Source: Fimenecus sp900545625
GTDB taxonomy: Bacteria > Bacillota > Clostridia > Oscillospirales > Acutalibacteraceae
Length of the DNA: 64,000 nucleotides
Assembly (NCBI GenBank): GCA_963931525.1
Contig: OZ007023.1
Coordinates: forward strand, 1,798,001 to 1,862,000
Direction: 5' to 3'
Made by a program: the position numbers and the translations under genes. The notes below the pieces were generated by a model that worked only from the letters and a program-made list of their open reading frames with translations, was not told the DNA's origin and did not search any database. Every line of letters starts with the position of its first letter. Position 1 is the first letter of the stretch. Of the stretch, positions 32,820 to 41,039 are shown one piece after another.

Positions 32820-33584
32820 ATGGTTCTGACGCTGGATATCGGAAATACCAATATCAATTTGGGGCTTTTTGACGGAGACACGATTTGTATGCGTGCGCGT
32901 TTTGCAACGCAGCGCGACAACACCGACGATCAATTTGCCGTTCTGCTGCACACCCTCGTTACCATGCACGGGATTGATCCAGCTTCCATACAGGGCGGAA
33001 TTATCAGCTCTGTCGTCCCCGAATTGACGGCAGAATTAGAAAATGCGGTTTATATACTGACCGGGAAAAAGCCTTTGTGCCTTGTGCCGGGCGTTAAGAC
33101 CGGGTTAAACATCCTGATCGATAATCCTGCGCAGCTTGGTGCGGATTTGGCGGCCGGCGCGGTCGGTGCAGTCATGCGCTATCCCCTGCCCGCGTTTGTG
33201 ATAGACCTCGGCACGGCGACCAAAATTTATGCCATAGACGAAAACAAAGGCTTTCGCGGCTGTACGATCGCACCGGGGGTGCGCGTATCGCTGAAAGCGC
33301 TCACCAAGGTCAGCTCGCTGCTGCCTGCTATTCCCTTAGAACCGCCGAAAAAGACGTGCGGTACCAATTCCGTGGAGAGCATGCAAAGCGGCGTCATCCT
33401 CGGAACTGCCGCGATGATAGACGGGCTTTTGGATCGTTTTACGGAAGAGCTCGGCACGCCGAAAAGCGTGATCGCCACCGGCGGCCTTGCAGCAAGCATT
33501 TTTCCGGTCTGCCGCCATGCCATGCAGTTAGACGTAGATCTGATTTTATATGGCTTAAAAGCGATCTATGAAAAAAACAAATAG
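32820..33584 (+). CDS. coaX: Type III pantothenate kinase
   Basis: A 254-residue ASKHA-fold kinase starting MVLTLDIGNTNINLG. The DIGNTN phosphate-1 loop, the DNPAQLGADLAAG phosphate-2/monovalent-cation loop and the IDLGTATKI strand all match CoaX. It phosphorylates pantothenate in the first step of CoA synthesis, uses ATP and a monovalent cation, and is not feedback-inhibited by CoA. It is followed by an ECF S component, consistent with pantothenate uptake. GAGGTG lies seven bases upstream of ATG 32820. Confidence 0.95.
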   Translation: MVLTLDIGNTNINLGLFDGDTICMRARFATQRDNTDDQFAVLLHTLVTMHGIDPASIQGGIISSVVPELTAELENAVYILTGKKPLCLVPGVKTGLNILIDNPAQLGADLAAGAVGAVMRYPLPAFVIDLGTATKIYAIDENKGFRGCTIAPGVRVSLKALTKVSSLLPAIPLEPPKKTCGTNSVESMQSGVILGTAAMIDGLLDRFTEELGTPKSVIATGGLAASIFPVCRHAMQLDVDLILYGLKAIYEKNK

Positions 33585-33668
33585 GTAAGCTGCCCTCAGC
33601 AATTCCCCCTTTTCCCCCGTTATATTTTGCGCTGCATCCCTTTGGGAGCAGCAGCAAGGAGGATAAAT

Positions 33669-34304
33669 ATGGCAAACAACAAATCTGTGCGCACGCGCAC
33701 GGGCAAGACCGTCATGCTGGTGGAAACCGCTATGCTTACGGCGATCGTGGTAGTGATGTCGTTCACCCCGCTTGGTTACCTGCGTATAGGCGGTTTGGAA
33801 CTGACGCTGATCATGGTCCCGGTTATCATCGGCGCTGTGACCCAAGGAACGGCCGTCGCCGCGTTCCTGGGTGGCATTTTTGGGCTGACGAGCTTCGCCC
33901 AGTGTTTTATGGGCAGCGCTTTGGGCACGATCTTAGTGTCCATCAGCATTCCGCGCGCCTTTGTGGTCTGCGTGATCCCGCGCATCCTGGCAGGTCTTTT
34001 CTGCGGGCTTCTGTTTTCTGCATGCCGCAAGCGCGATTCGCGCGGCACATGGAGCTTTGCGGTCGCCGGTATTTCCGGCTCTCTGTTCAATACCGCTTTC
34101 TTTTTGGGGCTTTTAGCACTTCTTTTTTGGAATGTGCATTTCTCCGCGGAACAGGCTGCGTCGCTTGGCGGCGTGGACACGGTGCTTAAAACCGTGATCG
34201 GTATTGCTGCCGGCGTCAATGCGCCCATTGAGCTTTTGGTCTGCGCGGTTTTAGGTTCGGCAGTCGGCAAGGGATTATCCGTTGCACTCAAGCGGCTGCA
34301 CTGA
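33669..34304 (+). CDS. ECF transporter S component, probably for pantothenate
   Basis: A 211-residue, six-helix protein beginning MANNKSVRTRTGKTVML (N-terminal charged tail) with FTPLGYLRIGGLELTLIMVP and GGIFGLTSFAQCFMG in helices 2-4. These are the substrate-binding parts of S components like PanT. It follows coaX by 84 bp, and PanT-type S components commonly lie next to pantothenate genes, so pantothenate is the best guess. It must use a shared energising module, which could be the EcfA1-A2-T at 57-59.6 kb. AAGGAGG lies seven bases before ATG. Confidence 0.8.
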   Translation: MANNKSVRTRTGKTVMLVETAMLTAIVVVMSFTPLGYLRIGGLELTLIMVPVIIGAVTQGTAVAAFLGGIFGLTSFAQCFMGSALGTILVSISIPRAFVVCVIPRILAGLFCGLLFSACRKRDSRGTWSFAVAGISGSLFNTAFFLGLLALLFWNVHFSAEQAASLGGVDTVLKTVIGIAAGVNAPIELLVCAVLGSAVGKGLSVALKRLH

Positions 34305-34312
34305 GGACATTC

Positions 34313-34346
34313 AAAAAGGAAGGACGCGATGTCCTTCCTTTTTTTC
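34313..34346 (+). terminator. Terminator after coaX-S component
   Basis: AAAAAGGAAGGAC/GTCCTTCCTTTTT perfect 13-bp stem and a T tail. Confidence 0.9.
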
Positions 34347-34349
34347 CAT

Positions 34350-34485
34350 GCAATTCGGGAACAGCAAAGCAGGCGTTTCCATAGAATGTACTGTGCAGAC
34401 CATAAGCGTCTTGCGGCGGGAGCGGTAGTGCGGTCTGTACACGCACTCCAAGGGGAGCCGTACCGCACATCGCAGGCGCAGAAAT
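34350..34485. other. Intergenic region of about 140 bp with competing inverted repeats, no gene
   Basis: Between the S-component terminator and the GC hairpin two partly overlapping stems can form on the plus strand: TGTGCAGACC with GGTCTGTACA, and GTGCGGT with ACCGCAC. No credible ORF or tRNA is present. It may be a small RNA, a 3' element of the MFS mRNA or a dispersed repeat. Confidence 0.35.
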
Positions 34486-34525
34486 GCCCGCAGGCATTTG
34501 ATTTGCCTGCGGGCTGAACCTTTTT
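34486..34525 (+). terminator. GC-rich hairpin with T run
   Basis: GCCCGCAGGCA/TGCCTGCGGGC perfect stem, then TGAACC and T6. On the plus strand the T run is six bases away from the stem; on the minus strand the same stem follows the MFS gene stop and is followed by ATTTCTG. Orientation is ambiguous. Confidence 0.55.
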
Positions 34526-34547
34526 TCTTTACAGGCAAGGCTCTGCA

Positions 34548-36395
34548 CTAATCGGCGTTTTCGACCTCCACCTGTTTGACGACCTCCTGCGGGATCGCCT
34601 CACCATGTTTGACAACCAAAATGCACAGCACACTCAAAACAAATGCGATTGGGCTGTAATAGAACAGGGATAAATACGTTCCGCTGAGCATAGCGACGAT
34701 GCCGTAAACGATCGGAGAAGCGATCTGTGCAGAGAACGTCGCCGTGTAATAGTAGCCCGTGAATGTACCGACCTTCTTCACACCGCCGATTTCCAAGACA
34801 AGGGGCAGCGTGTTGACGGTAATCAGCATATTGGCAGCTCCCCCGAGCACAAGAACCGGGTAAATGAGGATCTTGAGAATATCAATGACATCGTTGAGCG
34901 ACGCATTGATGGCTTCAAGCGCCTGCCCGCGGTCAGCCTCGGTCAACTGCAGATCAAACTGTGCGTTGGCGGCGTTGACTACGGCAGTGAAATCAAAGCC
35001 TTCGGCGGTGATTTCCTCATCAAACGCCTGATACTTTGCCGTTTCCGCGGCGGCAAGTGATTCGCCGTTCAAGTAAGCGATATACGAATCCATTTCGACT
35101 AAAGCGTCATCTTTGAGCGAATGCTCATCATTATAGGTATCGATCTGATCAACCACATTTGTATAAACCTTATTGGTCGAATTGAAAGACCCTACGCTGA
35201 AGCCGTCCTGCGCGATGAGCACATTGAAAATTCCGAAGAACACGACGAAAGCTAAAATGAAAACAGCAAGCCCTGCAAGGATGGTCTTTTTTCTGCCAAA
35301 CTTTGTTCCAAGCTTACCGGCGGGCAGCGCAGCAGCAGCGGAGCAGACCGCAAAAATCGCCATGAGGATCGTCGCCTGGCTTGTTTCCATATGGAGGATC
35401 TCAGCCGCAAACAGCGAGAAGAAAGTCTGGATGGCATTGGAGCCGCAGAACAGGAAGAAAAGCCCCATAAGCATGAAAATCAGACTCTTGCGCTCAGCGC
35501 CGGAAAGTTTCTGTGCTCTGCGCTCCGCTTTTTCGCGCCGTTTGGCTTCTTTTTCGGCGGCGCGGCGGGCAGCAGCGTCCATCTGCATATTCTGCTCGGC
35601 GAGAGCGGCGATGCGGCTGTCCGGTTCTTTAACCTTCAGAAGGACAACCAGCATCCCGATGATCATAACGACCGAACCGATCAGGAAAACATACGGATAT
35701 GTACGTTCCTCATTGGCGGCGTTGACCTCGATACCGGTCACGGCGGTGTAGATCAAAGTCACGATCGTACCGGCGATCATACCGATGAGGCTCCCCAAGC
35801 CACCCATCAAATTTATGATGGCGTTGCCCTCCGAACGAAGGGCGGGCGGCGTGAGGTCAGGCATCAGCGCTACCACAGGCGCGCGCCACAAGGACATGAC
35901 AAACACGAACAGGATGATGCAAAGCATCGTAACAGGCAGCGAGCCGCGCAGTGCGCAAATGGGGATGAGCGCAAACAGCACCGCGCATACCGGCGCACCG
36001 AACGTGATAAACGGACGGCGTTTCCCGAGGCGGGAGTGGCAGCGGTCGGACAGCTTACCGAAGGTGGGCTGAAAAATCACGCCGAAGATGTTGTCAAAGG
36101 TCATAATGATACCGATAAACAACGGGACAAGCGTGATGCCGCCGCCGGCAAGGTTGACGTCTTCGCCCTGTGCCGCGGCAAAGCGTGCAAGGAACGGCAG
36201 GCTCTCATTGAGCTTGGCGCTCCACTGCGCCACCATGGAAGAGTTGCCGAGAAGATGGTCCAAGATCTTGGTGATGTACGGGTCATAGATCGCCCAGGCG
36301 ATCGACGACGCCAGGAAGCCGAACCCGGTTAAAATCGTATGCCAATAGTTCAGCTTTCCGTTTTTTTCACAAAACAGCTCTTTCTTTTCTTCCAC
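34548..36395 (-). CDS. MFS transporter (SUC2/GPH-like) with a large extracellular loop
   Basis: A 615-residue, 12-helix transporter. YDPYITKILDHLL and the loop GKLSDRCHSRLGKRRPFIT are the family's helix 1-3 marks; GTKFGRKKT is the repeated loop in the second half. Two insertions stand out: a basic, charged cytoplasmic segment (about 285-325, Arg/Lys/Glu rich) between helices 6 and 7, and an extracytoplasmic segment of about 100 residues (about 420-515) between helices 8-9 and 10, acidic and helical. No substrate can be assigned. GTG 36395 is chosen because AAAGGAG lies eight bases upstream; a GTG nine bases earlier overlaps that site. Confidence 0.8.
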   Translation of the reverse strand: MEEKKELFCEKNGKLNYWHTILTGFGFLASSIAWAIYDPYITKILDHLLGNSSMVAQWSAKLNESLPFLARFAAAQGEDVNLAGGGITLVPLFIGIIMTFDNIFGVIFQPTFGKLSDRCHSRLGKRRPFITFGAPVCAVLFALIPICALRGSLPVTMLCIILFVFVMSLWRAPVVALMPDLTPPALRSEGNAIINLMGGLGSLIGMIAGTIVTLIYTAVTGIEVNAANEERTYPYVFLIGSVVMIIGMLVVLLKVKEPDSRIAALAEQNMQMDAAARRAAEKEAKRREKAERRAQKLSGAERKSLIFMLMGLFFLFCGSNAIQTFFSLFAAEILHMETSQATILMAIFAVCSAAAALPAGKLGTKFGRKKTILAGLAVFILAFVVFFGIFNVLIAQDGFSVGSFNSTNKVYTNVVDQIDTYNDEHSLKDDALVEMDSYIAYLNGESLAAAETAKYQAFDEEITAEGFDFTAVVNAANAQFDLQLTEADRGQALEAINASLNDVIDILKILIYPVLVLGGAANMLITVNTLPLVLEIGGVKKVGTFTGYYYTATFSAQIASPIVYGIVAMLSGTYLSLFYYSPIAFVLSVLCILVVKHGEAIPQEVVKQVEVENAD

Positions 36396-36427
36396 TGCAT
36401 ACACTCCTTTTTGAAGTTTCTTGGTAT

Positions 36428-36456
36428 ATCATAACAGATTCTCATGGAGAAAGCAA
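36428..36456 (-). promoter_or_regulatory. Promoter for the MFS gene
   Basis: Minus strand TTGCTT (36451-36456), 17-bp spacer, TATGAT (36428-36433). The -35 ends just before the upstream gene's stop. Confidence 0.55.
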
Positions 36457-36463
36457 TCAACAA

Positions 36464-37780
36464 TTATTCATCATGCTGTTGTTGTTCACGCTCGCGGCGG
36501 CGCGCACGTTTACGCTTTTCAAGTTTCTTCCGACGAATACGCATCACGACGATCTCCAAAACCACAAGTGCCGCGACCACAAGCACGGCTGCGATCACGC
36601 GCCCCGCTGTAATGGTAGAGCCGCCTGAATCCTCGGTGCGGTTTGTAAGGCCCGCTACCGCCATGCTCAATGCATAATTCGCCTGCATCAGGCTGTTTTC
36701 GGAAACCGGCGCAGACAGCGCGTCGCGTGCGGCGGAGATTGCGTCTTTAAGCTCATTCGCAGACTCCGTGCTGCAAAGCGTTACGTCGACCTGCTGCGCG
36801 CTTGCCAGCGCAGTGGAAAGACGCGATTCCTGCGTGGAAACGCGCGCATAATATTCGCAAAGCTCTGTGATATTGTTCGTAATGATCACGCTGTACCCGC
36901 GTGCCGTCACGTCGTTGTAGCCAATATAATTGTCTTCGCGTTCACCGCAGAGGTCGGGATCGGTCATATCGATCACGCCCCTGCCCTTTTCAGAGAATTC
37001 CGACATCACCGAGTCACCAAACACGACGCTGTAGGAATTGGAGCTTCCAAGCAGCGTGCCTACCGCGCCCGCCGACAGCGTGCGTGAGACGGCAGACTTC
37101 GCACTAAAAATCACATTGCCTGTATAGGAGGAAATAACCAGAGGCATTTGGGCTTTGGACTGCATCCAATCCGAAACTTCACCGCGGTCGCCGCGTGCGA
37201 GGAATACAACATTGCCGAGCGTCCCCTCGGTGCTTAGCTGCTCGTATACCTCGTCACGAAAATCCCAAACCCCGTCTAACAAAAGCAGCACACCGCTCTC
37301 CTTAGCCGCCGCTATAGCTTCGGAAAGCGTCGGAACAGTATATTCCGTGATGGACTCATGCAGATTGCCCGTCCCGTTGCGCAGGTGACAGGCTGAAAGC
37401 TCATGATAGCCGATCTCGGATACGTTGCGGTCCAGAACATTGCCAAGCTCGTCCACACACATACGTGAAAGGTTTTCATCCGCCATCAGAATAAAATAGT
37501 TGTCCGCGGTTTTGCGCACATGTACATACACCATATCTGCGCCCGCCTCTGCAGCGGCCGTGATTGCCGCAGCGGAATTTTCCGGGTACTGACTGGTATC
37601 GCCATATTTTGACACCGCCAAAAGCCTGCCCGACGGATCGCGCAGCGCCGAAGCGATGTCCGCAATGCGCGTCGCCGCATCCGTACCATCCGCTTCCGCG
37701 GCGAATGCGGGAACCGAGCAGACAAGCAGGAGCAGCATTGCAAGCAGCGCGCCGATCCGAGCCTTTAAACCGTTATGCAT
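36464..37780 (-). CDS. Membrane-anchored GDPD-like protein lacking catalytic residues
   Basis: A 438-residue exported protein: signal peptide (1-28, ending VPAFAA), a TIM-barrel domain resembling glycerophosphodiester phosphodiesterase (about 50-300), a helical region (about 320-385), a transmembrane helix (about 393-415) and a basic tail (RRKKLEKRKRARRR). The conserved PENS and GADMVY-x-HVRKT are kept, but the HRG histidine is Lys58, the E-x-D pair is Tyr85/His87, and the HD histidine is Ala100. All acid/base and metal ligands of the family are therefore replaced, so hydrolysis is not expected. ATG 37780 has GGAGGAAC seven bases upstream. A structural, ligand-binding or cell-wall role is an inference. 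Confidence 0.8.
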   Translation of the reverse strand: MHNGLKARIGALLAMLLLLVCSVPAFAAEADGTDAATRIADIASALRDPSGRLLAVSKYGDTSQYPENSAAAITAAAEAGADMVYVHVRKTADNYFILMADENLSRMCVDELGNVLDRNVSEIGYHELSACHLRNGTGNLHESITEYTVPTLSEAIAAAKESGVLLLLDGVWDFRDEVYEQLSTEGTLGNVVFLARGDRGEVSDWMQSKAQMPLVISSYTGNVIFSAKSAVSRTLSAGAVGTLLGSSNSYSVVFGDSVMSEFSEKGRGVIDMTDPDLCGEREDNYIGYNDVTARGYSVIITNNITELCEYYARVSTQESRLSTALASAQQVDVTLCSTESANELKDAISAARDALSAPVSENSLMQANYALSMAVAGLTNRTEDSGGSTITAGRVIAAVLVVAALVVLEIVVMRIRRKKLEKRKRARRREREQQQHDE

Positions 37781-37823
37781 AAAGTTCCTCCCAAAATCCA
37801 AAAAGCTCTGTTTGTTAAAATCA

Positions 37824-37852
37824 AGTATACCAAATTCGCCTATATTTTACAA
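37824..37852 (-). promoter_or_regulatory. Promoter for the GDPD-like gene
   Basis: Minus strand TTGTAA (37847-37852), 17-bp spacer, TATACT (37824-37829). The rest of the 250-bp region to 38030 is AT-rich with a GTGCTTTT/AAAAAGCAC inverted repeat around 37862-37894. Confidence 0.65.
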
Positions 37853-37966
37853 GTGCGGAATTGTGCTTTTACACCGATTTTACACAAAAAAGCACCAAAT
37901 ATTGTGTAATTTTCAATTTGCACAAAAAAGGTAGTTAAATTTTTACTGTACCGCCGTTTTTTTGGC

Positions 37967-37996
37967 TTGATTGCGGCGCGCGGCTTGTGCTAAAAT
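37967..37996 (+). promoter_or_regulatory. Promoter for the XRE-nth-dnaD-dnaC unit
   Basis: TTGATT (37967-37972), 18-bp GC-rich spacer, TAAAAT (37991-37996), about 35 bp before the GTG. Confidence 0.55.
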
Positions 37997-38030
37997 AAGA
38001 TTCGATTCGACGGAAAGGAGGCGCTTTGCG

Positions 38031-38261
38031 GTGTCCTTCGGGCAAAATCTGAAAAATTTAAGATGCGCAAAGCTGCCGCCCTTAACGCAGACTGATCTTG
38101 CGAACGCTATCGGCGTGACACAACGCAAGATCTCCTTTTTGGAGACGGGCGCTTCCGAGCCCTCGCTGCGCGACATCGTGGCAATTTGCCGCTATTTCAG
38201 CGTTTCCGCCGACTATCTTTTGGGCCTGCCCCGTGATATGGAGTTTCCGGATCAGTTATGA
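38031..38261 (+). CDS. Small XRE-family HTH regulator
   Basis: A 76-residue protein with a single Cro/CI helix-turn-helix (LTQTDLANAIGVTQRKISFLE) followed by the typical C-terminal helix pair (ISVSADYLLGL-like FSVSADYLLGL). GTG 38031 has AAAGGAGG nine bases upstream, so the longer frame is rejected. Its stop overlaps the nth ATG by four bases, so it is coupled to nth-dnaD-dnaC. Small XRE proteins usually repress; the target here could be its own operon, linking repair/replication to a stress signal. Confidence 0.8.
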   Translation: MSFGQNLKNLRCAKLPPLTQTDLANAIGVTQRKISFLETGASEPSLRDIVAICRYFSVSADYLLGLPRDMEFPDQL

Positions 38262-38884
38262 CAAAGAAAGAGCGCGCGATCAAGGCCGTTGAGGCCTTAA
38301 AAAAAGAATATCCCGACGCACTGTGCTCTCTGGAAGCACAGAACCCGTTGGAACTTTTGATTGCCACCCGGCTGTCGGCGCAGTGCACCGACGCACGGGT
38401 GAATTTGGTTACGCCCGTTTTGTTTGCAAAATACAAAACACTTGACGATTATTGCGAGGCGCGTGTGGAAGATGTGGAAGAGATCATCCATTCCTGCGGT
38501 TTTTACCACGGTAAGGCACGCGATATTATCGGTATGGCGCAGAAGATCAAATCGGATTTCGGCGGGCGTGTTCCCGACACCATCGAGGCGCTGATCACGC
38601 TGCCCGGCGTGGGCAGAAAAACCGCGAACCTGATCGTCGGCGATGTGTACCATAAGCCCGCTGTGGTCACGGATACGCATCTCATTCGCCTTGCGAACCG
38701 TATCGGGCTTGTGGAAACAAAAGAACCCGTCAAGGTGGAAACGGCGCTTCGAAAGCTGCTGCCGCCGGAAGAAAGCAATGACTTTTGCCACCGCTGCGTA
38801 CTGCACGGCAGAGCCGTGTGTACCGCACGCAAAGCGCACTGTGAAAGCTGCGCGCTGAATTCCTTTTGTAAAAAGAACATATAG
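38258..38884 (+). CDS. nth: Endonuclease III
   Basis: A 208-residue base-excision DNA glycosylase/AP lyase removing oxidised pyrimidines. HhH motif LPGVGRKTANLIVG carries the catalytic Lys, VVTDTHLIRLANRIGL carries the catalytic Asp, and the C-terminal [4Fe-4S] ligands are C188, C195, C198 and C204 (C-x6-C-x2-C-x5-C). Length and motif order are normal. The nth-dnaD adjacency is also seen in Bacillus. Confidence 0.95.
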   Translation: MTKKERAIKAVEALKKEYPDALCSLEAQNPLELLIATRLSAQCTDARVNLVTPVLFAKYKTLDDYCEARVEDVEEIIHSCGFYHGKARDIIGMAQKIKSDFGGRVPDTIEALITLPGVGRKTANLIVGDVYHKPAVVTDTHLIRLANRIGLVETKEPVKVETALRKLLPPEESNDFCHRCVLHGRAVCTARKAHCESCALNSFCKKNI

Positions 38885-38895
38885 GATGACGACCC

Positions 38896-39933
38896 ATGTA
38901 TAAACCAAACCCCAACTGTTACGGCGCGATGTTTGCCATTCCTGCCATTGCTGCCGATCAATATCTTGCCGAAGCCTCCGGTGACGACTTGAAAGTCCTT
39001 TTGTGTATTTTTCGCGACCCGAGCGGCGGCATTTCCATAGACAATCTGTCCGCAGCGCTGAATCTTTCGGCAGACAAAGTGCTCGCGTCGCTCGATTTCT
39101 GGGTATCGCGCGGCGTGCTTTTATTTACGGATGAGCAGGGCAACACGAAGTTTGTACCGCGCGCACAGCGTGCAGCAGCACCTGAGATGCCTGCGCAAAA
39201 ACCCGTCTCCCCTCTCCCCGCCGCAAAGCCTGCCGTTGTGCATACGCTCCCGACACCGGAGATCCCGAAGCCGACTATGGAGCAGATCGCCGCGCGCCTC
39301 GCGGAGGACGATACAGTCAAAAGCCTGTTTTTGGAGGCACAGCATATACTCGGGCGCACATTCGGTTTGGATGTGCAATCGACGCTTTTGACGTTATATG
39401 ATACCTATGGGCTGCAAAAAGAGGTCATTTTGACGCTGCTGCAACACCTGACCGAAAAAGGGCGGGGCTCCACGGCCAACATCCTGAAGGTTGGTAAAAT
39501 TTGGGCACAGCACGAGATCGAAACGCTGGACGATGCAAATGAATACATCAAGAATGACGCTGCCGCAACGCAGTTGTTCCGCTCGCTTGCCGCGGCAGTC
39601 GGGATCGCGACCCCCCGCCCGACGCCCAAGCAGACGGAATACATCCTTTCCTGGCAGGGCATGGGCTTTTCAGCCGATATGCTGATCAAAGCTTATGAGG
39701 AAATGGCGGAACGCACGGGAAAAGTATCGTTCGCGTATATGGATAAGATCCTGAAAAACTGGTACGCAAATAAATTGAAAACGCCGAATGCGGTAGACGA
39801 AAGCTATAAAGCGGCTTCTGCCGCACGCAAGAGCGCAGGAGATCACGGTACATCATACAATTTGGATGAGGCGCTGCAAAAAGCGACCCTCTCTGCAAAA
39901 AAGCTCGCAGATAGAAAGAATACGGAGCAGTAA
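38896..39933 (+). CDS. dnaD: DnaD-domain replication protein
   Basis: A 345-residue protein. The N-terminal winged-helix-like region (about 15-95: LLCIFRDPSGGISIDNLSAAL) is followed by a Pro/Ala-rich linker (95-130) and two DnaB_2/DnaD C-terminal domains (about 130-215 and 220-300; the second has the YILSWQGMGFSADMLIKAY and YMDKILKNW motifs, i.e. YxxxIxxxW). DnaD takes part in DNA remodelling and helicase loading at oriC and in restart. Two DnaD C-domains rather than one is common in Clostridia. It lies directly before the DnaC/DnaI-like loader. Confidence 0.85.
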   Translation: MYKPNPNCYGAMFAIPAIAADQYLAEASGDDLKVLLCIFRDPSGGISIDNLSAALNLSADKVLASLDFWVSRGVLLFTDEQGNTKFVPRAQRAAAPEMPAQKPVSPLPAAKPAVVHTLPTPEIPKPTMEQIAARLAEDDTVKSLFLEAQHILGRTFGLDVQSTLLTLYDTYGLQKEVILTLLQHLTEKGRGSTANILKVGKIWAQHEIETLDDANEYIKNDAAATQLFRSLAAAVGIATPRPTPKQTEYILSWQGMGFSADMLIKAYEEMAERTGKVSFAYMDKILKNWYANKLKTPNAVDESYKAASAARKSAGDHGTSYNLDEALQKATLSAKKLADRKNTEQ

Positions 39934-39935
39934 GC

Positions 39936-40907
39936 ATGGGATATGCAAAGCAAATTTACGCGCGCGCCGCCGAGATTTTACGGCAGCGCCGCGAGCAGGC
40001 GGAAACACAGGCACTTATGCGCAAGGCACAGGTACTGAAGGTATGCCCGGAGATCGAGGAGATCGAACGCCAAATGGCGCAGACGGGTCTTGCCGCCGTG
40101 CACGCTATCAGCGCGGGAGAAAAAGCGGAAGAAGCCGTGCGCGCGCTTGCCGTTCGCAATTTGGAATTACAGGAAAAGCGGCGGGAATTGCTCGCACAGC
40201 ACGGGTTTCCCGCAGACTGCCTGCAGCCGAGGTATACCTGCCCGGTTTGCAGCGACACGGGAACGGTAAACGGGCACGCCTGTGCATGCTATAAAAAGCT
40301 GCTGCGCGACCTTGCATACCAGGAACTCGCAAACGAGAGCCCGCTCAAGCTGTCTGATTTTAGCAGCTTTCGCCTGGATGTATATGACGCCGTGCCGAAT
40401 GCCGACGGTTTGATCCCGCGTGAGGAAATGGAAGCGATCCTGCGCATCTGCCAAAATTACGCGGATACATTTTCAGACAAGGCGCAAAGCCTGTTCATGT
40501 ACGGCAAAACGGGGCTTGGGAAAACCCACCTTTCGCTCGCCATCGCTGCCGCTGCGATCGAAAAGGGCTACGGCGTGGTGTACGGTTCGGCGCAAAACCT
40601 GTTTGGAAAGTTGGAAAAAGAACATTTCGGAAGGGAGCCCTATGCGGACACGGAAAGCCTTTTGGAGGACTGTGACCTTTTGATTTTGGACGACCTCGGC
40701 GCAGAATATACCACGGGATTTATCAAAGCGGCAGTCTATAATATCGTCAACACCCGCCTTTTGTGCGCACGCCCGACCATTCTCAACAGCAATTTGACGT
40801 TCTCGGAGCTGGAAACGCGATATTCCGACCGCGTGACTTCGCGCATTCTGGGCAGCTATGCGGTGCTGCATTTTGTAGGCAGCGATATGCGCATCCGCCT
40901 TCGCTGA
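39936..40907 (+). CDS. DnaC/DnaI-type helicase loader ATPase
   Basis: A 323-residue AAA+ ATPase. A coiled-coil N-terminus (about 1-95) with a zinc-type CPVC-x12-CAC cluster (CPVCSDTGTVNGHACACY) precedes the IstB/DnaC domain with Walker A GKTGLGKTH, Walker B LLILDDLG, and sensor/arginine region YSDRVTSRILG. In Firmicutes such proteins (DnaI) load the replicative helicase; the Cys cluster agrees with DnaI's zinc-binding N-domain. Two bases after dnaD, so co-expressed. Symbol not given because DnaC and DnaI naming differs between hosts. Confidence 0.9.
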   Translation: MGYAKQIYARAAEILRQRREQAETQALMRKAQVLKVCPEIEEIERQMAQTGLAAVHAISAGEKAEEAVRALAVRNLELQEKRRELLAQHGFPADCLQPRYTCPVCSDTGTVNGHACACYKKLLRDLAYQELANESPLKLSDFSSFRLDVYDAVPNADGLIPREEMEAILRICQNYADTFSDKAQSLFMYGKTGLGKTHLSLAIAAAAIEKGYGVVYGSAQNLFGKLEKEHFGREPYADTESLLEDCDLLILDDLGAEYTTGFIKAAVYNIVNTRLLCARPTILNSNLTFSELETRYSDRVTSRILGSYAVLHFVGSDMRIRLR

Positions 40908-40927
40908 AATGCTTTATCATAGCCTTG

Positions 40928-40968
40928 AACAGCTTTTGTGATTTACCTGCAAAAGCTGTTATTTTTTT
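40928..40968 (+). terminator. Terminator after the dnaC-like gene
   Basis: AACAGCTTTTG/CAAAAGCTGTT 11-bp stem followed by ATTTTTTT. Confidence 0.9.
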
Positions 40969-40979
40969 CGAAAAAAACC

Positions 40980-41008
40980 TTGTATTTTACATACGGTCGG
41001 TGTATAAT
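40980..41008 (+). promoter_or_regulatory. Promoter for the oxidoreductase gene
   Basis: TTGTAT (40980-40985), 17-bp spacer, perfect TATAAT (41003-41008). Confidence 0.75.
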
Positions 41009-41039
41009 GTCGGAAATTTTGTGAAACGGGATGAATGAT

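Noticed and set aside
33585..33668. Possible riboswitch between coaX and the S-component gene
   Set aside because: Only a short stem-like GCTGC/GCAGC segment is seen; no fold of a known riboswitch class could be made by eye, and the spacing is short.
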